Positions 29,764-39,326 of a DNA stretch of 64,000 nt are shown in pieces; the stretch's first letter is position 1, and every line of letters starts with the position of its first letter. The DNA is taken from NCBI GenBank assembly GCA_016717855.1, contig JADKEV010000008.1, positions 1-64,000 on the forward strand. Reading direction: 5' to 3'. The DNA is from Betaproteobacteria bacterium (GTDB lineage Bacteria; Pseudomonadota; Gammaproteobacteria; Burkholderiales; Casimicrobiaceae). The notes below the pieces were generated by a model. It made no database searches, had not been told where the DNA came from, and saw nothing but the letters and a program-made list of their open reading frames with translations. A program made the position numbers and the translations under genes.

Positions 29764-29850
29764 GCCGAAGTGGCGAAATTGGTAGACGCAAGGGACTCAA
29801 AATCCCTCGTTGGCAACAACGTGCCGGTTCGAGTCCGGCCTTCGGCACCA
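29764..29850 (+). tRNA. tRNA-Leu (anticodon CAA)
   Basis: An 87-nt class II tRNA with CCA encoded. The acceptor arms GCCGAAG (29764-29770) and CTTCGGC pair perfectly. The anticodon stem GGGA / TCCC holds the loop CTCAAAA, so the anticodon is CAA (codon UUG). A long variable arm and the T loop GGTTCGAGTCC are present. TAAAAT at 29749-29754 may be its -10 element. Confidence 0.97.
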
Positions 29851-29940
29851 CCCCCGTTCCGAACCGCCGCATGCGGCAAAGCCGCGCCCGGGCGCGCCCT
29901 CGCGCTATCATTGCCGGCTTCCGGATTCCGCCCCGACGCC

Positions 29941-31008
29941 ATGGACAACGCCCCCGCCTACCGGTTGTCCGACTTCGACTTCGCGCTGCCGCCCGAACTC
30001 ATCGCGCAGGCGCCCGCCGCGGAGCGCGGCGCGAGCCGGCTGCTGCACGTCCGGGGCGGCCGGCTTGCCGATTGCCTGTTCCGCGAACTGCCGTCCCTGC
30101 TCGACCCGCGGGACCTGCTCGTCTTCAACGACACCCGCGTGCTGCGTGCGCGCCTGCACGGCCGCAAGGACTCCGGCGGCAGGATCGAGGTGATGATCGA
30201 GCGCATCCTGGGTCCCCGCGAGGCGCTGGCACAGATGCGCGCGAGCCACGCGCCGCGGGTGGGCAGCGCGCTGGCGATCGGACCGTTCCGCCTGGTGGTC
30301 GCGGGGCGCGACGACCGCCTCTACCGGGTGCGCATCGACGGCGAGGGCACGCTGGAGGCACTGCTGGAGACTCACGGCGAAGTCCCGCTGCCTCCCTATA
30401 TCGCGAGGCCCGCGACCGGCGACGACGCCGCGCGCTACCAGACCGTCTATGCCACGCAGCCGGGCGCCGTTGCCGCGCCGACCGCGGGCCTGCACTTCGA
30501 CCAGGCGATGCTGGCCGCGCTGGCCGGACGCGGCATCGCCTCGGCGTTCGTGACGCTGCACGTGGGAGCCGGGACATTTCTGCCGGTGCAGAGCGAGAAT
30601 CTGCGCGAGCACCGGATGCACAGCGAATGGTTCGACATCCCGGCGGCAACGGTCACCGCCGTCGCCGCGGCGCGCGAACGCGGCGGCCGCGTGGTCGCCG
30701 TGGGCACGACCACGCTGCGCGCGCTGGAGTCCTCCGCGGCAAGCGACGGCGTCCTGCGCGCCGGCGCCGCCGAGACCCGGCTGTTCATCTCGCCGGGATT
30801 CGAATTCCGCGTCGTCGACCGGCTGCTGACCAATTTCCACCTGCCGAAGTCGACGCTGCTGATGCTGGTGTCGGCATTCGCCGGCTATGCCACCATCCGC
30901 GCCGCATACGCGCACGCCATCGCCGGGCGCTACCGCTTTTTCAGCTACGGCGACGCGATGCTGCTCGAACGCGGGCCCGCCGTGCCCGGCAGCGCGGTGT
31001 CCCCGTAA
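29941..31008 (+). CDS. queA: S-adenosylmethionine:tRNA ribosyltransferase-isomerase
   Basis: QueA transfers and isomerises the ribosyl group of SAM to preQ1-tRNA to form epoxyqueuosine. The 355-residue protein begins YRLSDFDFALPPELIAQAP. It has VFNDTRVLRARL, the AAPTAGLHFDQAML motif, HVGAGTFLPVQSENL, HRMHSEW and the LLTNFHLPKSTLLMLVSAFAG tail, all family hallmarks. The ATG is 90 bp after the tRNA-Leu. It precedes tgt in the queuosine pathway order. Confidence 0.96.
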   Translation: MDNAPAYRLSDFDFALPPELIAQAPAAERGASRLLHVRGGRLADCLFRELPSLLDPRDLLVFNDTRVLRARLHGRKDSGGRIEVMIERILGPREALAQMRASHAPRVGSALAIGPFRLVVAGRDDRLYRVRIDGEGTLEALLETHGEVPLPPYIARPATGDDAARYQTVYATQPGAVAAPTAGLHFDQAMLAALAGRGIASAFVTLHVGAGTFLPVQSENLREHRMHSEWFDIPAATVTAVAAARERGGRVVAVGTTTLRALESSAASDGVLRAGAAETRLFISPGFEFRVVDRLLTNFHLPKSTLLMLVSAFAGYATIRAAYAHAIAGRYRFFSYGDAMLLERGPAVPGSAVSP

Positions 31009-31070
31009 CCGCACTTGCGCAAATCCGCAATCGCTGTCATTCTGCGCGCCCGCCTCTTGCGCCCCGCCTG

Positions 31071-32183
31071 ATGCAATTCTCCGTCACCCATACCGATGGC
31101 CGCGCGCGCCGCGGCACGCTCGTGCTCAATCATGGCACCGTGCAGACGCCGGTGTTCATGCCGGTCGGCACCTACGGCACGGTCAAGGCGATGGCGCCGG
31201 ACGAGCTCGAAGCGCTGGGCGCCGAGATCGTGCTCGGCAACACCTTCCACTTGTGGCTGCGCCCCGGGCTGGACGTCATCGCCAGGCATGAAGGCCTGCA
31301 CCGGTTCATGGGCTGGGCGCGGCCGCTGCTCACCGATTCCGGCGGCTTCCAGGTGTTCAGCCTGGGCGCGATGCGGAAGATCGCCGAGGAAGGGGTCGGG
31401 TTTGCCTCGCCCGTCAACGGGGACAAGCTGTTCCTGACGCCCGAGATCTCGATGCAGATCCAGCGCGTGCTCAACTCCGACATCGCGATGATCTTCGATG
31501 ATTGCACGCCCTATCCGGCGACGCACGAGGCCGCCGCGGCGTCGATGCGGATGTCGCTGCGGTGGGCGCGGCGCTCGCGCGAGGAGTTCGACCGGCTGGC
31601 GAACCCCAACGCGCTGTTCGGCATCGTGCAGGGCGGCATGTACGAGGACCTGCGCGACGAATCGCGCGCGGGGCTGGAGGCGATCGGCTTCGCCGGCTAC
31701 GCGATAGGCGGGCTCTCGGTCGGCGAGCCCAAGCCCGACATGCGGCGCACGCTCGAGCACGTCGCGCCGCGACTGCCCGCGGACAAGCCGCGCTACCTGA
31801 TGGGCGTGGGCACGCCCGAGGACATCGTCCACGGCGTGGCGCAGGGCATGGACATGTTCGATTGCGTGATCCCCACCCGCAACGCGCGCAACGGCTGGCT
31901 GTTCACGCGCTTCGGCGACATCAAGATCCGCAATGCGAAGCATCGCGACGACACGCGGCCGCTCGATGCGACGTGCGGCTGCTACGCCTGCCGGAACTTC
32001 ACGCGCGCCTACCTGCACCACCTGCAGCGCGTCAACGAAATCCTGGGCGCGCGGCTGAACACGGTGCACAACCTTCACTACTACCTGACTTTGATGGCAG
32101 AGATCCGGCGGGCCGTCGAGACCGCCACTTTCGCCAAATTTCTCCAGCAATTTCAACGGGATCGCGCCTCCGTGCTAGAATAG
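31071..32183 (+). CDS. tgt: tRNA-guanine transglycosylase
   Basis: Tgt exchanges G34 for preQ1 in GUN-anticodon tRNAs. The 370-residue protein has LTDSGGFQVFSLG with a catalytic Asp, GGLSVGEPKPDM, and the second Asp region MDMFDCVIPTRNARNG. The zinc site is CGCYACRNFTRAYLHH, close to the C-x-C-x2-C-x(n)-H pattern. The ATG at 31071 gives MQFSVTHTDGRARRG, the natural start. It lies 62 bp after queA. Confidence 0.96.
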   Translation: MQFSVTHTDGRARRGTLVLNHGTVQTPVFMPVGTYGTVKAMAPDELEALGAEIVLGNTFHLWLRPGLDVIARHEGLHRFMGWARPLLTDSGGFQVFSLGAMRKIAEEGVGFASPVNGDKLFLTPEISMQIQRVLNSDIAMIFDDCTPYPATHEAAAASMRMSLRWARRSREEFDRLANPNALFGIVQGGMYEDLRDESRAGLEAIGFAGYAIGGLSVGEPKPDMRRTLEHVAPRLPADKPRYLMGVGTPEDIVHGVAQGMDMFDCVIPTRNARNGWLFTRFGDIKIRNAKHRDDTRPLDATCGCYACRNFTRAYLHHLQRVNEILGARLNTVHNLHYYLTLMAEIRRAVETATFAKFLQQFQRDRASVLE

Positions 32184-32290
32184 CTGGTTGATTTCGCGGC
32201 GGTTGCCCCCACCGTTCGGGCAGGCGTCCAAAACACCATTCCCAGGCCGCCCCGACCGGGCCCTGCCAAACCATCAAGGAGATCCGGAAC

Positions 32291-32614
32291 ATGTTCATCA
32301 GCAACGCATATGCCCAGGCTGCGGCGCCCGCCGGCGGAGACCCGATCATGACCTTCCTGCCCATGATCGCCATCTTCGTCGCGTTCTATTTCTTCCTGAT
32401 CCGCCCGCAGCAAAAGCGCGCCAAGGAAACCCGCGCGATGCTCGCCGCGCTGCAGGTCGGCGACGAAATCGTGATCGCTGGCGGTATCGCCGGCAAGGTC
32501 AAGAAGCTGACCGACAACTACCTGGACCTGGAAGTCGCCGACAACGTCGAAATCAAGGTCCAGCGCGCCGCCGTGCAATTGCTGCTGCCCAAGGGCACGC
32601 TGAAGTCCCTGTAA
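32291..32614 (+). CDS. yajC: Preprotein translocase accessory subunit YajC
   Basis: A 107-residue single-pass membrane protein of the SecDF-YajC complex: MTFLPMIAIFVAFYFFLIRPQQKRAKE is the family signature. The soluble part GDEIVIAGGIAGKVKKL follows. AAGGAGAT lies 8 bp before the ATG. It is the first gene of the Sec accessory cluster after tgt. Confidence 0.97.
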   Translation: MFISNAYAQAAAPAGGDPIMTFLPMIAIFVAFYFFLIRPQQKRAKETRAMLAALQVGDEIVIAGGIAGKVKKLTDNYLDLEVADNVEIKVQRAAVQLLLPKGTLKSL

Positions 32615-32701
32615 CACGTCCAGACTGCGGGGCGCGCGCGATCGCGCCGCCCCGTCGCCGCGCCGTCAGTCCCCCGCTTTTCACTCTTCACGGCCTGCCC
32701 C

Positions 32702-34572
32702 ATGAATCGCTATCCGATGTGGAAGTACCTGCTTATCGCTTTCCTGGTCATCGTCGCCGGCGTGTACACGACGCCGAATTTCTTTCCGGAGGTGCCCGCG
32801 GTGCAGGTCTCGACCAACAAGTCGAACGTGCGCATCGACGCGGGGACGGTGAAGCTCATCGACGAAGCGTTGAAGGCAGGCAACGTTCCGCATCGCGACA
32901 TATCGCTGGACCCCACCGGCATCAAGATCCGGTTTGAAGACCCCGATAGCCAGATCAAGGGGAAGGACGCGATCACCAGCCGCCTCAACCCCGATTCCAA
33001 GACCGCCTCCTACATCGTCGCCCTCAACCTGATCTCCAGTTCGCCGTCGTGGCTGTCCGCGATCGGCGCGCTGCCGATGTACCTCGGCCTGGACCTGCGC
33101 GGCGGCGTCTACTTCCTGCTGCAGGTCGACATGAAAGCCGCGCTCGACAAGGCGGCGGAGCGCTACGTGACGGAACTGCGCTCGCTGATGCGCGACAAGA
33201 AGATCCAGTACGCCGGCGTGGCGCGCGAAGGGCAGGACGTGGTCGTCAAGTTCCGCGACGACGCCGAGAGGAAGCGCGCCGAGAACGAGATCGTCACGTC
33301 CTCGTACAACACCGACCTGGTCCTGAAGAGCACCGACGCGCCGGGCGAATTGCGCCTGGTCGCCAGCGTCAAGCAGGAGGCGCAGCGGCGCATCCAGTCG
33401 GGCGCCGTGCTGCAGAACATCACCATCCTGCGCAACCGCGTCAACGAGCTGGGCGTGGCCGAGCCCATCATCCAGCAGCAGGGCATCGACCGCGTCGTCG
33501 TGCAGCTGCCCGGGGTGCAGGACACCGCGCGCGCCAAGGACATCCTGGGGCGGACCGCGACGCTGGAGATCCGGATGGTCAACGAGGACCCGGGCGCGCT
33601 CGAAGCGGCGATAGGGGGCAGCGTCCCGTTCGGCAGCGACCTGTTCGCCGAGCGCACCGGGCAGCCGGTGCTGGTGCGCAAGCAGGTCGTGCTGCAGGGC
33701 GACCGCATCACCGACGCGCAGTCGAGCTTCGACTCGCGCACCAACGAGCCCATCGTCAGCGTCAACGTCGACGGCCAGGGCGCGCGCATCCTGCGCGACA
33801 TCACCCGCGAGAACATCAACAAGGGCATGGCAATCCTGCTCACGGAAAAGGGCAAGACCGAGCTGCTGATCGCCCCCAAGATCCGCGACGAGCTGGGCAG
33901 CCGGTTCCAGATCACCGGCCGCTTCACCACGCGCGAGACCAACGACCTGGCGCTGCTGATGCGCGCCGGCGCGCTCGCGGCGCCGATGGAAATCGTCGAG
34001 GAGCGCACCGTCGGCCCCAGCCTGGGCAAGGACAACATCACCAAGGGCTTCAACTCGACGATGTACGGCTTCATCGCGCTGGCGCTGTTCATCTGCCTGT
34101 ACTACCAGCTGATGGGCGTGGTGTCGACGTCGCGCTGGCGATCAACCTGCTGCTGCTGGTCGCGCTGCTCTCGATGCTGCAAGCGACGCTGACGCTGCCC
34201 GGCATCGCCGCCATCGCGCTCACGCTGGGCATGGCCATCGACGCCAACGTGCTGATCAACGAGCGGATACGCGAGGAGCTGCGCAAAGGCACCAAGCCGC
34301 ATGAGGCGATCTCCGAAGGCTACGCCCGCGCCTGGGGCACGATTCTCGACTCCAACGTCACGACGCTGATCGCGGGGATCTCGCTGCTGCTGTTCGGCTC
34401 GGGCCCGATCCGCGGCTTCGCCGTGGTCCACTGCCTGGGCATTCTTACGTCGATGTTCAGCGCGGTAGTCGTCTCGCGCGGCATCGTGAACCTCATCTAC
34501 GGGCGCCAAAAGCGCCTGGAAAAGATTTCGATCGGGCAGGTGTGGCGCCCCGCCGAAACACCCGCAAAGTAA
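32702..34572 (+). CDS. secD: Protein translocase subunit SecD, one frameshift
   Basis: SecD uses the proton motive force to help release proteins on the periplasmic side of SecYEG. The N-terminal helix (KYLLIAFLVIVAGVYTTPNFFPE), the LGLDLRGGVYFLLQVDM motif, and the P1 domain (GAVLQNITILRNRVNELGVAEPIIQQQG) are clean. Near 34122 one base appears to be missing. The frame then continues with the membrane core ALAINLLLLVALLSMLQATLTLPGIAAIALTLGMAIDANVLINERIREE and ends at 34572. Repaired length ~623 residues, normal for the family. The lesion is in an essential-like gene, so a sequence error is likelier. Confidence 0.94.
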
Positions 34573-34610
34573 CGCGCCCGCCGCGCCCCCACCCCGATCA
34601 AGGAGCAAGC

Positions 34611-35591
34611 ATGGAGTTTTTCCGCATCCGGCACGACATACCGTTCATGTCGCATGCCCTCAAGTTCAACGTGATCTCCGGGGTCACGTTCTTGCTGGCT
34701 GTCGTCTTTCTGGTCATCAAGGGCCTGCATTTCAACATCGAATTCACCGGCGGCACGGTGATCGAGCTCAAGTTCGCGAGCGCACCCGACATTTCGGCGA
34801 TCCGCACGCATGTTGATTCGCTGAACCTGGGCGAGGCCTCGGTGCAGAGCTTCGGCAGTGCGACCGACCTGCTGGTGCGCCTGCCGGTCAAGGCCGACGT
34901 GAAGACCGCGGAAGTGGGCGACCGTACCTTTGCGGCGGTCTGCGACGGCAAGGCGATGAACACGACGCGGGACGTCTGCGGCGCCGGTGCCGATGAAGTC
35001 AGGCGGCAGCGCGTGGAATCGGTTGGATCGCAGGTCGGCAAGGAGTTGGCCGAAAGCGGCGCGCTCGCCCTGCTCATCGTGGTTGTCGGCATCGCGATCT
35101 ACCTCGCGTTCCGGTTCGAGTGGCGCTTCGCCGTGTCGACCATCATCGCCAACCTGCACGACGTGGTGATCATCCTCGGCTTCTTCGCGTTCTTCCAGTG
35201 GGAGTTCTCGCTGTCGGTGCTGGCCGCGGTGCTCGCCGTGCTGGGCTATTCGGTCAACGAGTCGGTGGTCATCGCCGACCGGATCCGCGAGAATTTCCGC
35301 TCGCCCCGCTTCCGGCGCGCGCACGTGGCTGACGTGATCAACAACGCGATCACCACGACCCTCTCGCGCACCATCATCACCCACGGCTCGACGTTGATCA
35401 TGGTGCTGTCCATCCTGTTCTTCGGCGGCGAGACGCTCCACTACTTCGCACTGGCGCTGGCGATCGGCATCGTGTTCGGCGTGTACTCCTCGGCGCTGGT
35501 GATGGCGGCGCTCGTGATGTGGCTGGGCGTGTCGCGCGAGAACCTGGTCAAGCCCGAGAAGAAGACCAACGCCGACAAGGTGATGACCTGA
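34611..35591 (+). CDS. secF: Protein translocase subunit SecF
   Basis: A 326-residue partner of SecD with six membrane helices. N-terminal FNVISGVTFLLAVVFLVIKGLHFNIEFTGGT carries the first helix and the EFTGG motif. The core includes LGYSVNESVVIADRIRENFR and NNAITTTLSRTIITHGST. GGAGCAAGC before the ATG at 34611 supports the start, 38 bp after secD. Confidence 0.97.
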   Translation: MEFFRIRHDIPFMSHALKFNVISGVTFLLAVVFLVIKGLHFNIEFTGGTVIELKFASAPDISAIRTHVDSLNLGEASVQSFGSATDLLVRLPVKADVKTAEVGDRTFAAVCDGKAMNTTRDVCGAGADEVRRQRVESVGSQVGKELAESGALALLIVVVGIAIYLAFRFEWRFAVSTIIANLHDVVIILGFFAFFQWEFSLSVLAAVLAVLGYSVNESVVIADRIRENFRSPRFRRAHVADVINNAITTTLSRTIITHGSTLIMVLSILFFGGETLHYFALALAIGIVFGVYSSALVMAALVMWLGVSRENLVKPEKKTNADKVMT

Positions 35592-35607
35592 CTGCCGGCG
35601 TTCCGGC

Positions 35608-35635
35608 GCCGCGGGGCACGGTGCATCCCCGCGGC
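35608..35635. terminator. GC hairpin after secF
   Basis: A 9-bp stem GCCGCGGGG / CCCCGCGGC with a 10-nt loop between secF and the DedA gene. No T tract; it may attenuate rather than end transcription. Confidence 0.35.
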
Positions 35636-35676
35636 CGGCGCGTGGTCCGGCCGCGCCCGCCCTGTCCCGGCAGCCG

Positions 35677-36345
35677 ATGATCACCACGCTGATGCAATGG
35701 GTGCTGTCGCTGGACAGTTCCCTGCCGTTGTTCGTCGCGCAGTACGGCTACTGGCTCTTCGTCATCCTGTTCCTGATCATCTTCGCCGAGACCGGGCTGG
35801 TGATCTTCCCGTTCCTGCCCGGCGACTCGCTGCTGTTCATTGCCGGGACCGTATGCGCCACCAGCGGCCTGAGCGTCCATGTCCTGGTCGTGGTGCTCGC
35901 GGCGGCGGCGATACTCGGCGACTCGGTCAACTTCTCGACCGGGCGCTACATCGGCCCGAAGGTCTTTTCGCACGCGGGCGGCAGCGGCCTCTGGCGGCTG
36001 ATCAAGCCGTCGCACCTGGAACGCACCCACGAGTTCTTCGAGAAGTACGGCGCATTCGCGCTGGTGATGGGCCGCTTCGTGCCCATCGTGCGGACCTTCG
36101 TCCCGTTCCTGGCCGGCGTGGGGCAGATGACGTATTCGCGCTTTCTCGCCTACAACATCGCCGGCGGCATCCTCTGGATCACTTCGATCACCTACGCCGG
36201 CTATCACTTCGGCAACATCCCCTGGGTCAAGGCCAATCTCCACTGGGTGGTGCTCGGGATCATCGTGCTGTCTGTCCTGCCGATGGTGTTCCAGTATCTG
36301 CGGGAGCGAGCGAAGGCGAAGGGCGCGGGTGGCCCGGTGTCGTAG
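35677..36345 (+). CDS. DedA/VTT-family membrane protein
   Basis: A 222-residue inner-membrane protein of the DedA family (VTT domain). The reentrant-loop region FAETGLVIFPFLPGDSLLF and the GRFVPIVRTFVPFLAGVGQM motif with conserved Gly-Arg-Pro are clear, and several helices follow. DedA proteins are linked to lipid-carrier recycling and membrane homeostasis. Its TAG stop is made by the first bases of a palindromic repeat (36342-36402). Confidence 0.92.
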   Translation: MITTLMQWVLSLDSSLPLFVAQYGYWLFVILFLIIFAETGLVIFPFLPGDSLLFIAGTVCATSGLSVHVLVVVLAAAAILGDSVNFSTGRYIGPKVFSHAGGSGLWRLIKPSHLERTHEFFEKYGAFALVMGRFVPIVRTFVPFLAGVGQMTYSRFLAYNIAGGILWITSITYAGYHFGNIPWVKANLHWVVLGIIVLSVLPMVFQYLRERAKAKGAGGPVS

Positions 36346-36402
36346 GATGGGTGGAGCGCAGCGATACCCATCAATGATGGGTCGGGCGCAGCGACACCCA
36401 TC
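36342..36402. repeat. Palindromic repeat, tandem pair
   Basis: Two adjacent copies of a ~30-bp unit with consensus ends GATGGGT...ACCCATC. The first, GTAGGATGGGTGGAGCGCAG then CGATACCCATC, is at 36342-36372. The second, slightly diverged with GGGCGCAGCGACA, is at 36375-36402. They fill the gap between the convergent dedA and purB genes, and the first supplies the dedA stop. The same unit recurs at 59269-59410 and 62907-62921. Confidence 0.85.
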
Positions 36403-36411
36403 CCGCAGGCG

Positions 36412-37788
36412 TCACACGCGCTTCGCGAGTTCCTCCGCCTTGCCCAGGTACGATGCGGGCGTGAGCGCCTTGAGCCGCGCCTTGACCTCCGCGGGAAGCG
36501 CGAGATCGTCGATGAAGGCGTGCAACGACGCCCGGGTGATGCCCTGCTTGCCGCGCGTCAGCGCCTTGAGCTGCTCGTACGGATTCTCGACGCCATAGCG
36601 CCGCATCACCGTCTGTATCGGCTCCGCCAGGACTTCCCAGTTCGCGTCGAGGTCCTCGGCGAGCCGCTTGGCGTTGACTTCGAGCTTGCCAAGGCCCTGG
36701 GCGCACGACACGTAGCCGAGCAGGCAGTAGCCGAGCGCGACGCCCATGTTGCGCAGCACCGTGGAATCGGTCAGGTCGCGCTGCCACCGCGAGACCGGCA
36801 GCTTGCCGCTCAGGTGCCGCAAGATGGCGTTGGCCAGCCCGAGGTTGCCCTCGGAATTCTCGAAGTCGATCGGATTGACCTTGTGCGGCATCGTCGAGGA
36901 ACCGACCTCGCCTTCCTTGAGCCGCTGCCTGAAATAGCCCAGCGAAATGTAGCCCCACACGTCGCGATCCAGGTCTATCAGCACCGTGTTGGCGCGCGCG
37001 AATGCGTCGAAGAGCTCGGCCATCGCGTCGTGCGGCTCGATCTGCGTGGTGTGCGCGTTGAACTCGAGCCCGAATGACTCGACGAGCCGGCGCGCGAGCG
37101 CTTCCCAGTCGACCTCCGGGTACGCGGCCAGATGCGCGTTGAAATTCCCCACCGCGCCGTTCATCTTGCCGAGCAGCGGCTGACCCGCGATCGCGGCAAT
37201 CTGGCGGTCGAGGCGGGCGACGACGTTGGCGAGTTCCTTGCCCAGCGTCGTCGGCGTCGCGGCCTGGCCATGCGTGCGCGAGAGCATGGGCTGCCCGGCG
37301 TGGGCATGCGCCAGCCCGCGCAAGGATCCGGCGATGCTCTCCAGCGCCGGCAGCAGGACCTCCCGGCGCGCGCCCTGCAGCATCAATGCGTGCGACAGGT
37401 TGTTGATGTCCTCCGAAGTGCAGGCAAAGTGGATGAACTCCGCGGCGCGGGCGATCTCGGGCTGATCGATGAACCGCTCCTTCAACCAGTACTCGACCGC
37501 CTTCACGTCGTGGTTGGTCCGTGTCTCGATCGCCTTGATCGCGGCCGCGTCGACGATACCGAACTGGCCGGCCGTCTGCTGCAGCACTGCGCGCGCCGCG
37601 CCGGAAAAGGGCGGGACCTCCCGGATCGCCGGCTCGTCGGCCAGCGCGACCAGCCACGCGATTTCCACGCTGACGCGGCAGCGCAACAGGGCAAACTCGC
37701 TGAAGTGCTCGCGCAGCCCGGCCACCTTGGCCAGGTACCGGCCGTCGAGCGGCGACAGGCAGAGGAGGGGATCCGGATCGGTGTGCAT
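36412..37788 (-). CDS. purB: Adenylosuccinate lyase
   Basis: PurB cleaves SAICAR and adenylosuccinate in purine synthesis. The 458-residue protein starts PLLCLSPLDGRYLAKV, has the HGQAATPTTLGKEL and THDVKAVE-like TNHDVKAVEYWLKE regions, and the signature GSSTMPHKVNPIDFENSEGN. The ATG at 37788 gives the family N-terminus. It is divergent from the GST gene. Confidence 0.97.
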   Translation of the reverse strand: MHTDPDPLLCLSPLDGRYLAKVAGLREHFSEFALLRCRVSVEIAWLVALADEPAIREVPPFSGAARAVLQQTAGQFGIVDAAAIKAIETRTNHDVKAVEYWLKERFIDQPEIARAAEFIHFACTSEDINNLSHALMLQGARREVLLPALESIAGSLRGLAHAHAGQPMLSRTHGQAATPTTLGKELANVVARLDRQIAAIAGQPLLGKMNGAVGNFNAHLAAYPEVDWEALARRLVESFGLEFNAHTTQIEPHDAMAELFDAFARANTVLIDLDRDVWGYISLGYFRQRLKEGEVGSSTMPHKVNPIDFENSEGNLGLANAILRHLSGKLPVSRWQRDLTDSTVLRNMGVALGYCLLGYVSCAQGLGKLEVNAKRLAEDLDANWEVLAEPIQTVMRRYGVENPYEQLKALTRGKQGITRASLHAFIDDLALPAEVKARLKALTPASYLGKAEELAKRV

Positions 37789-37965
37789 GCGTCTGGCTTG
37801 CGCGGCGGCAGCCTTGCGAGCAAGGCGGCCCGAGGGGCCGGCCGCGATGGCTGGTGAGAAGGTAATTTTAACACACGCATCCGGCGCCCGATTCGGGGCC
37901 GGGCAAGGCTGGACGCGCCGCTCCGCGGCCGTCCGCACCGGCGCTGCGCGCGTGCGGTGCGCTGA

Positions 37966-37971
37966 TATAAT
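37966..37971 (+). promoter_or_regulatory. -10 element of the GST gene
   Basis: TATAAT lies 25 bp before the ATG at 37996, in a short GC-rich spacer divergent from purB. The -35 is not obvious. Confidence 0.45.
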
Positions 37972-37995
37972 GAGTTGTCGATTCCCGGGATTGCA

Positions 37996-38598
37996 ATGAA
38001 ACTACTTGCCTCAAAGACCAGCCCTTACGCCCGCAAGGTTCGCATCGCGTTTGCGGAAAAGAAAATCGAGTACACGCTGGTCGAGCAGAACCCCTGGGAG
38101 CCGGGCAACGTCGTCGGCGACCACAATCCGCTGGGCAAGGTGCCCGTGCTGGTGCTCGAGGATGGAACCAATCTTTTCGATTCGCGCGTCATCGTCGAGT
38201 ACATCGACCTGGTGAGCCCGGTCAGCCGGCTGATCCCGGAGCCGACGCGGCAGCGCATCCTGGTCAAGCGCTGGGAGGCGCTGGGCGACGGCCTGCTGGA
38301 TGCGGCGGTCGGCGCGCGGCTGGAAGCGATGCGTCCGAAGCGTCAGCAGAGCGCCGAGAATCTCGACAGGCAGATGGGAAAGATGCGCTCCGCGGTCGAT
38401 GCGATGTCCCGCGACCTGGGCGACCGGGCGTGGTGCAACGGGGAGGCCTACACGCTTGCCGACATCGCCACCGGCGTTGCGCTCGCCTACCTCGACTTCC
38501 GCCATCCCGAATTTGCCTGGCGCGACAGCGCTCCGAATCTCGCCCGGCAGCTGCAGAAACTGGCGAAGCGCCCGTCCTTCGATCACACGCAACCGTAG
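37996..38598 (+). CDS. Glutathione S-transferase family protein
   Basis: A 200-residue GST. The thioredoxin-like N-terminal domain reads LLASKTSPYARKVRIAFAEKKIEY, with the catalytic Ser/Tyr region at SPYARK and the cis-Pro in GKVPVLVLEDG. The all-alpha C-terminal domain from ~85 ends in LQKLAKRPSFDHT. The substrate is unknown. Promoter-proximal TATAAT precedes it. Confidence 0.92.
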   Translation: MKLLASKTSPYARKVRIAFAEKKIEYTLVEQNPWEPGNVVGDHNPLGKVPVLVLEDGTNLFDSRVIVEYIDLVSPVSRLIPEPTRQRILVKRWEALGDGLLDAAVGARLEAMRPKRQQSAENLDRQMGKMRSAVDAMSRDLGDRAWCNGEAYTLADIATGVALAYLDFRHPEFAWRDSAPNLARQLQKLAKRPSFDHTQP

Positions 38599-38732
38599 CT
38601 CCGCCGGCTGCGGCGCACCCCGGGCGGCGCGGTTGCTCCCGTCTCCGGATACCGCTATGCTAGCCGGTATCACAGGGCCTGCGGCTTCGTAATCCAACAT
38701 CCAATAGAACGACGGCCGAAACAGGAGGACAG

Positions 38733-39231
38733 GTGGATCTGACTGGTACTCTGGTAAAGACTGCCAAGGGCGTCAACGAGATTCAGACTCGCGCGAACCG
38801 GCTGGCGCAAAAAAAGCGGAACCTGCTCATCCTGATCGATGGCAACGTCGGCATCGAAGCCATGGTTGCGCGCTTTCCGAGCCTGGGCGACATACGCCAG
38901 ACCTTGCTTGAACTCGTCGACGAAGGCTACGCGGAGATCAGGGGGACCAGTTCCCCGGCCCCGTCCGCCGCCACCGCGGCACCGTCAAAGCCGGCAGCCG
39001 ACGCCGCCGGTTTTGACAATGCCGTGCGCGCTTTCCCGCAATTTGTACGACTTGATCGGTCCGACCGCGGATGCCTTCACCAGCAAGCTGGAGGCCGCGC
39101 GGGACCGCGGGGCTTTCCTGCAGGCCACGCGCAGCAGCGTCGCCATCGCCGAGAGTTTTGCCGGAAAGAAGAAGGCCGAGGCGTTCCAGCAGCGCGCCAT
39201 GGAGGTCGCGGACCACCACTTCCCGGCATGA
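38733..39231 (+). CDS. Hypothetical winged-helix-like protein, one frameshift
   Basis: From a GTG at 38733, after AGGAGGACA, the protein reads LTGTLVKTAKGVNEIQTRANRLAQKKRNLLILIDGN, then a putative helix-turn-helix (VGIEAMVARFPSLGDIRQTLLELVDEGYAEI). A Pro/Ala linker follows. Around 39000-39040 the frame changes, consistent with one extra base, and the C-terminal part continues LSRNLYDLIGPTADAFTSKLEAARDRGAFLQATRSSVAIAESF to the TGA at 39231. Total about 165 residues. I recognise the general architecture but not a named family. Confidence 0.7.
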
Positions 39232-39248
39232 TCGTGGAGGCCCCGACA

Positions 39249-39312
39249 GGGGGGGGGGGGGGGGGGGGGGGGCCGGGGGGGGGGGGGGCGCGCGGGGCGG
39301 GGGGGGGGGGGG
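39249..39312. other. G-homopolymer block, probable assembly artefact
   Basis: Of these 64 bases nearly all are G, in runs of 24, 14 and 14, broken by a few C's. It lies between convergent genes. No natural element I know has this form; I read it as a gap filled with low-quality sequence. Confidence 0.8.
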
Positions 39313-39326
39313 TGCGGGACTCCCGC

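Noticed and set aside
29677..29850. Attachment site of a genomic island at tRNA-Leu
   Set aside because: No direct repeat of the tRNA 3' end and no integrase is visible in the window; the AT-rich patch and broken GT2 alone do not show integration.
39249..39312. G-quadruplex regulatory array
   Set aside because: Near-pure G runs plus a second similar block and abundant indels make an assembly artefact much likelier.
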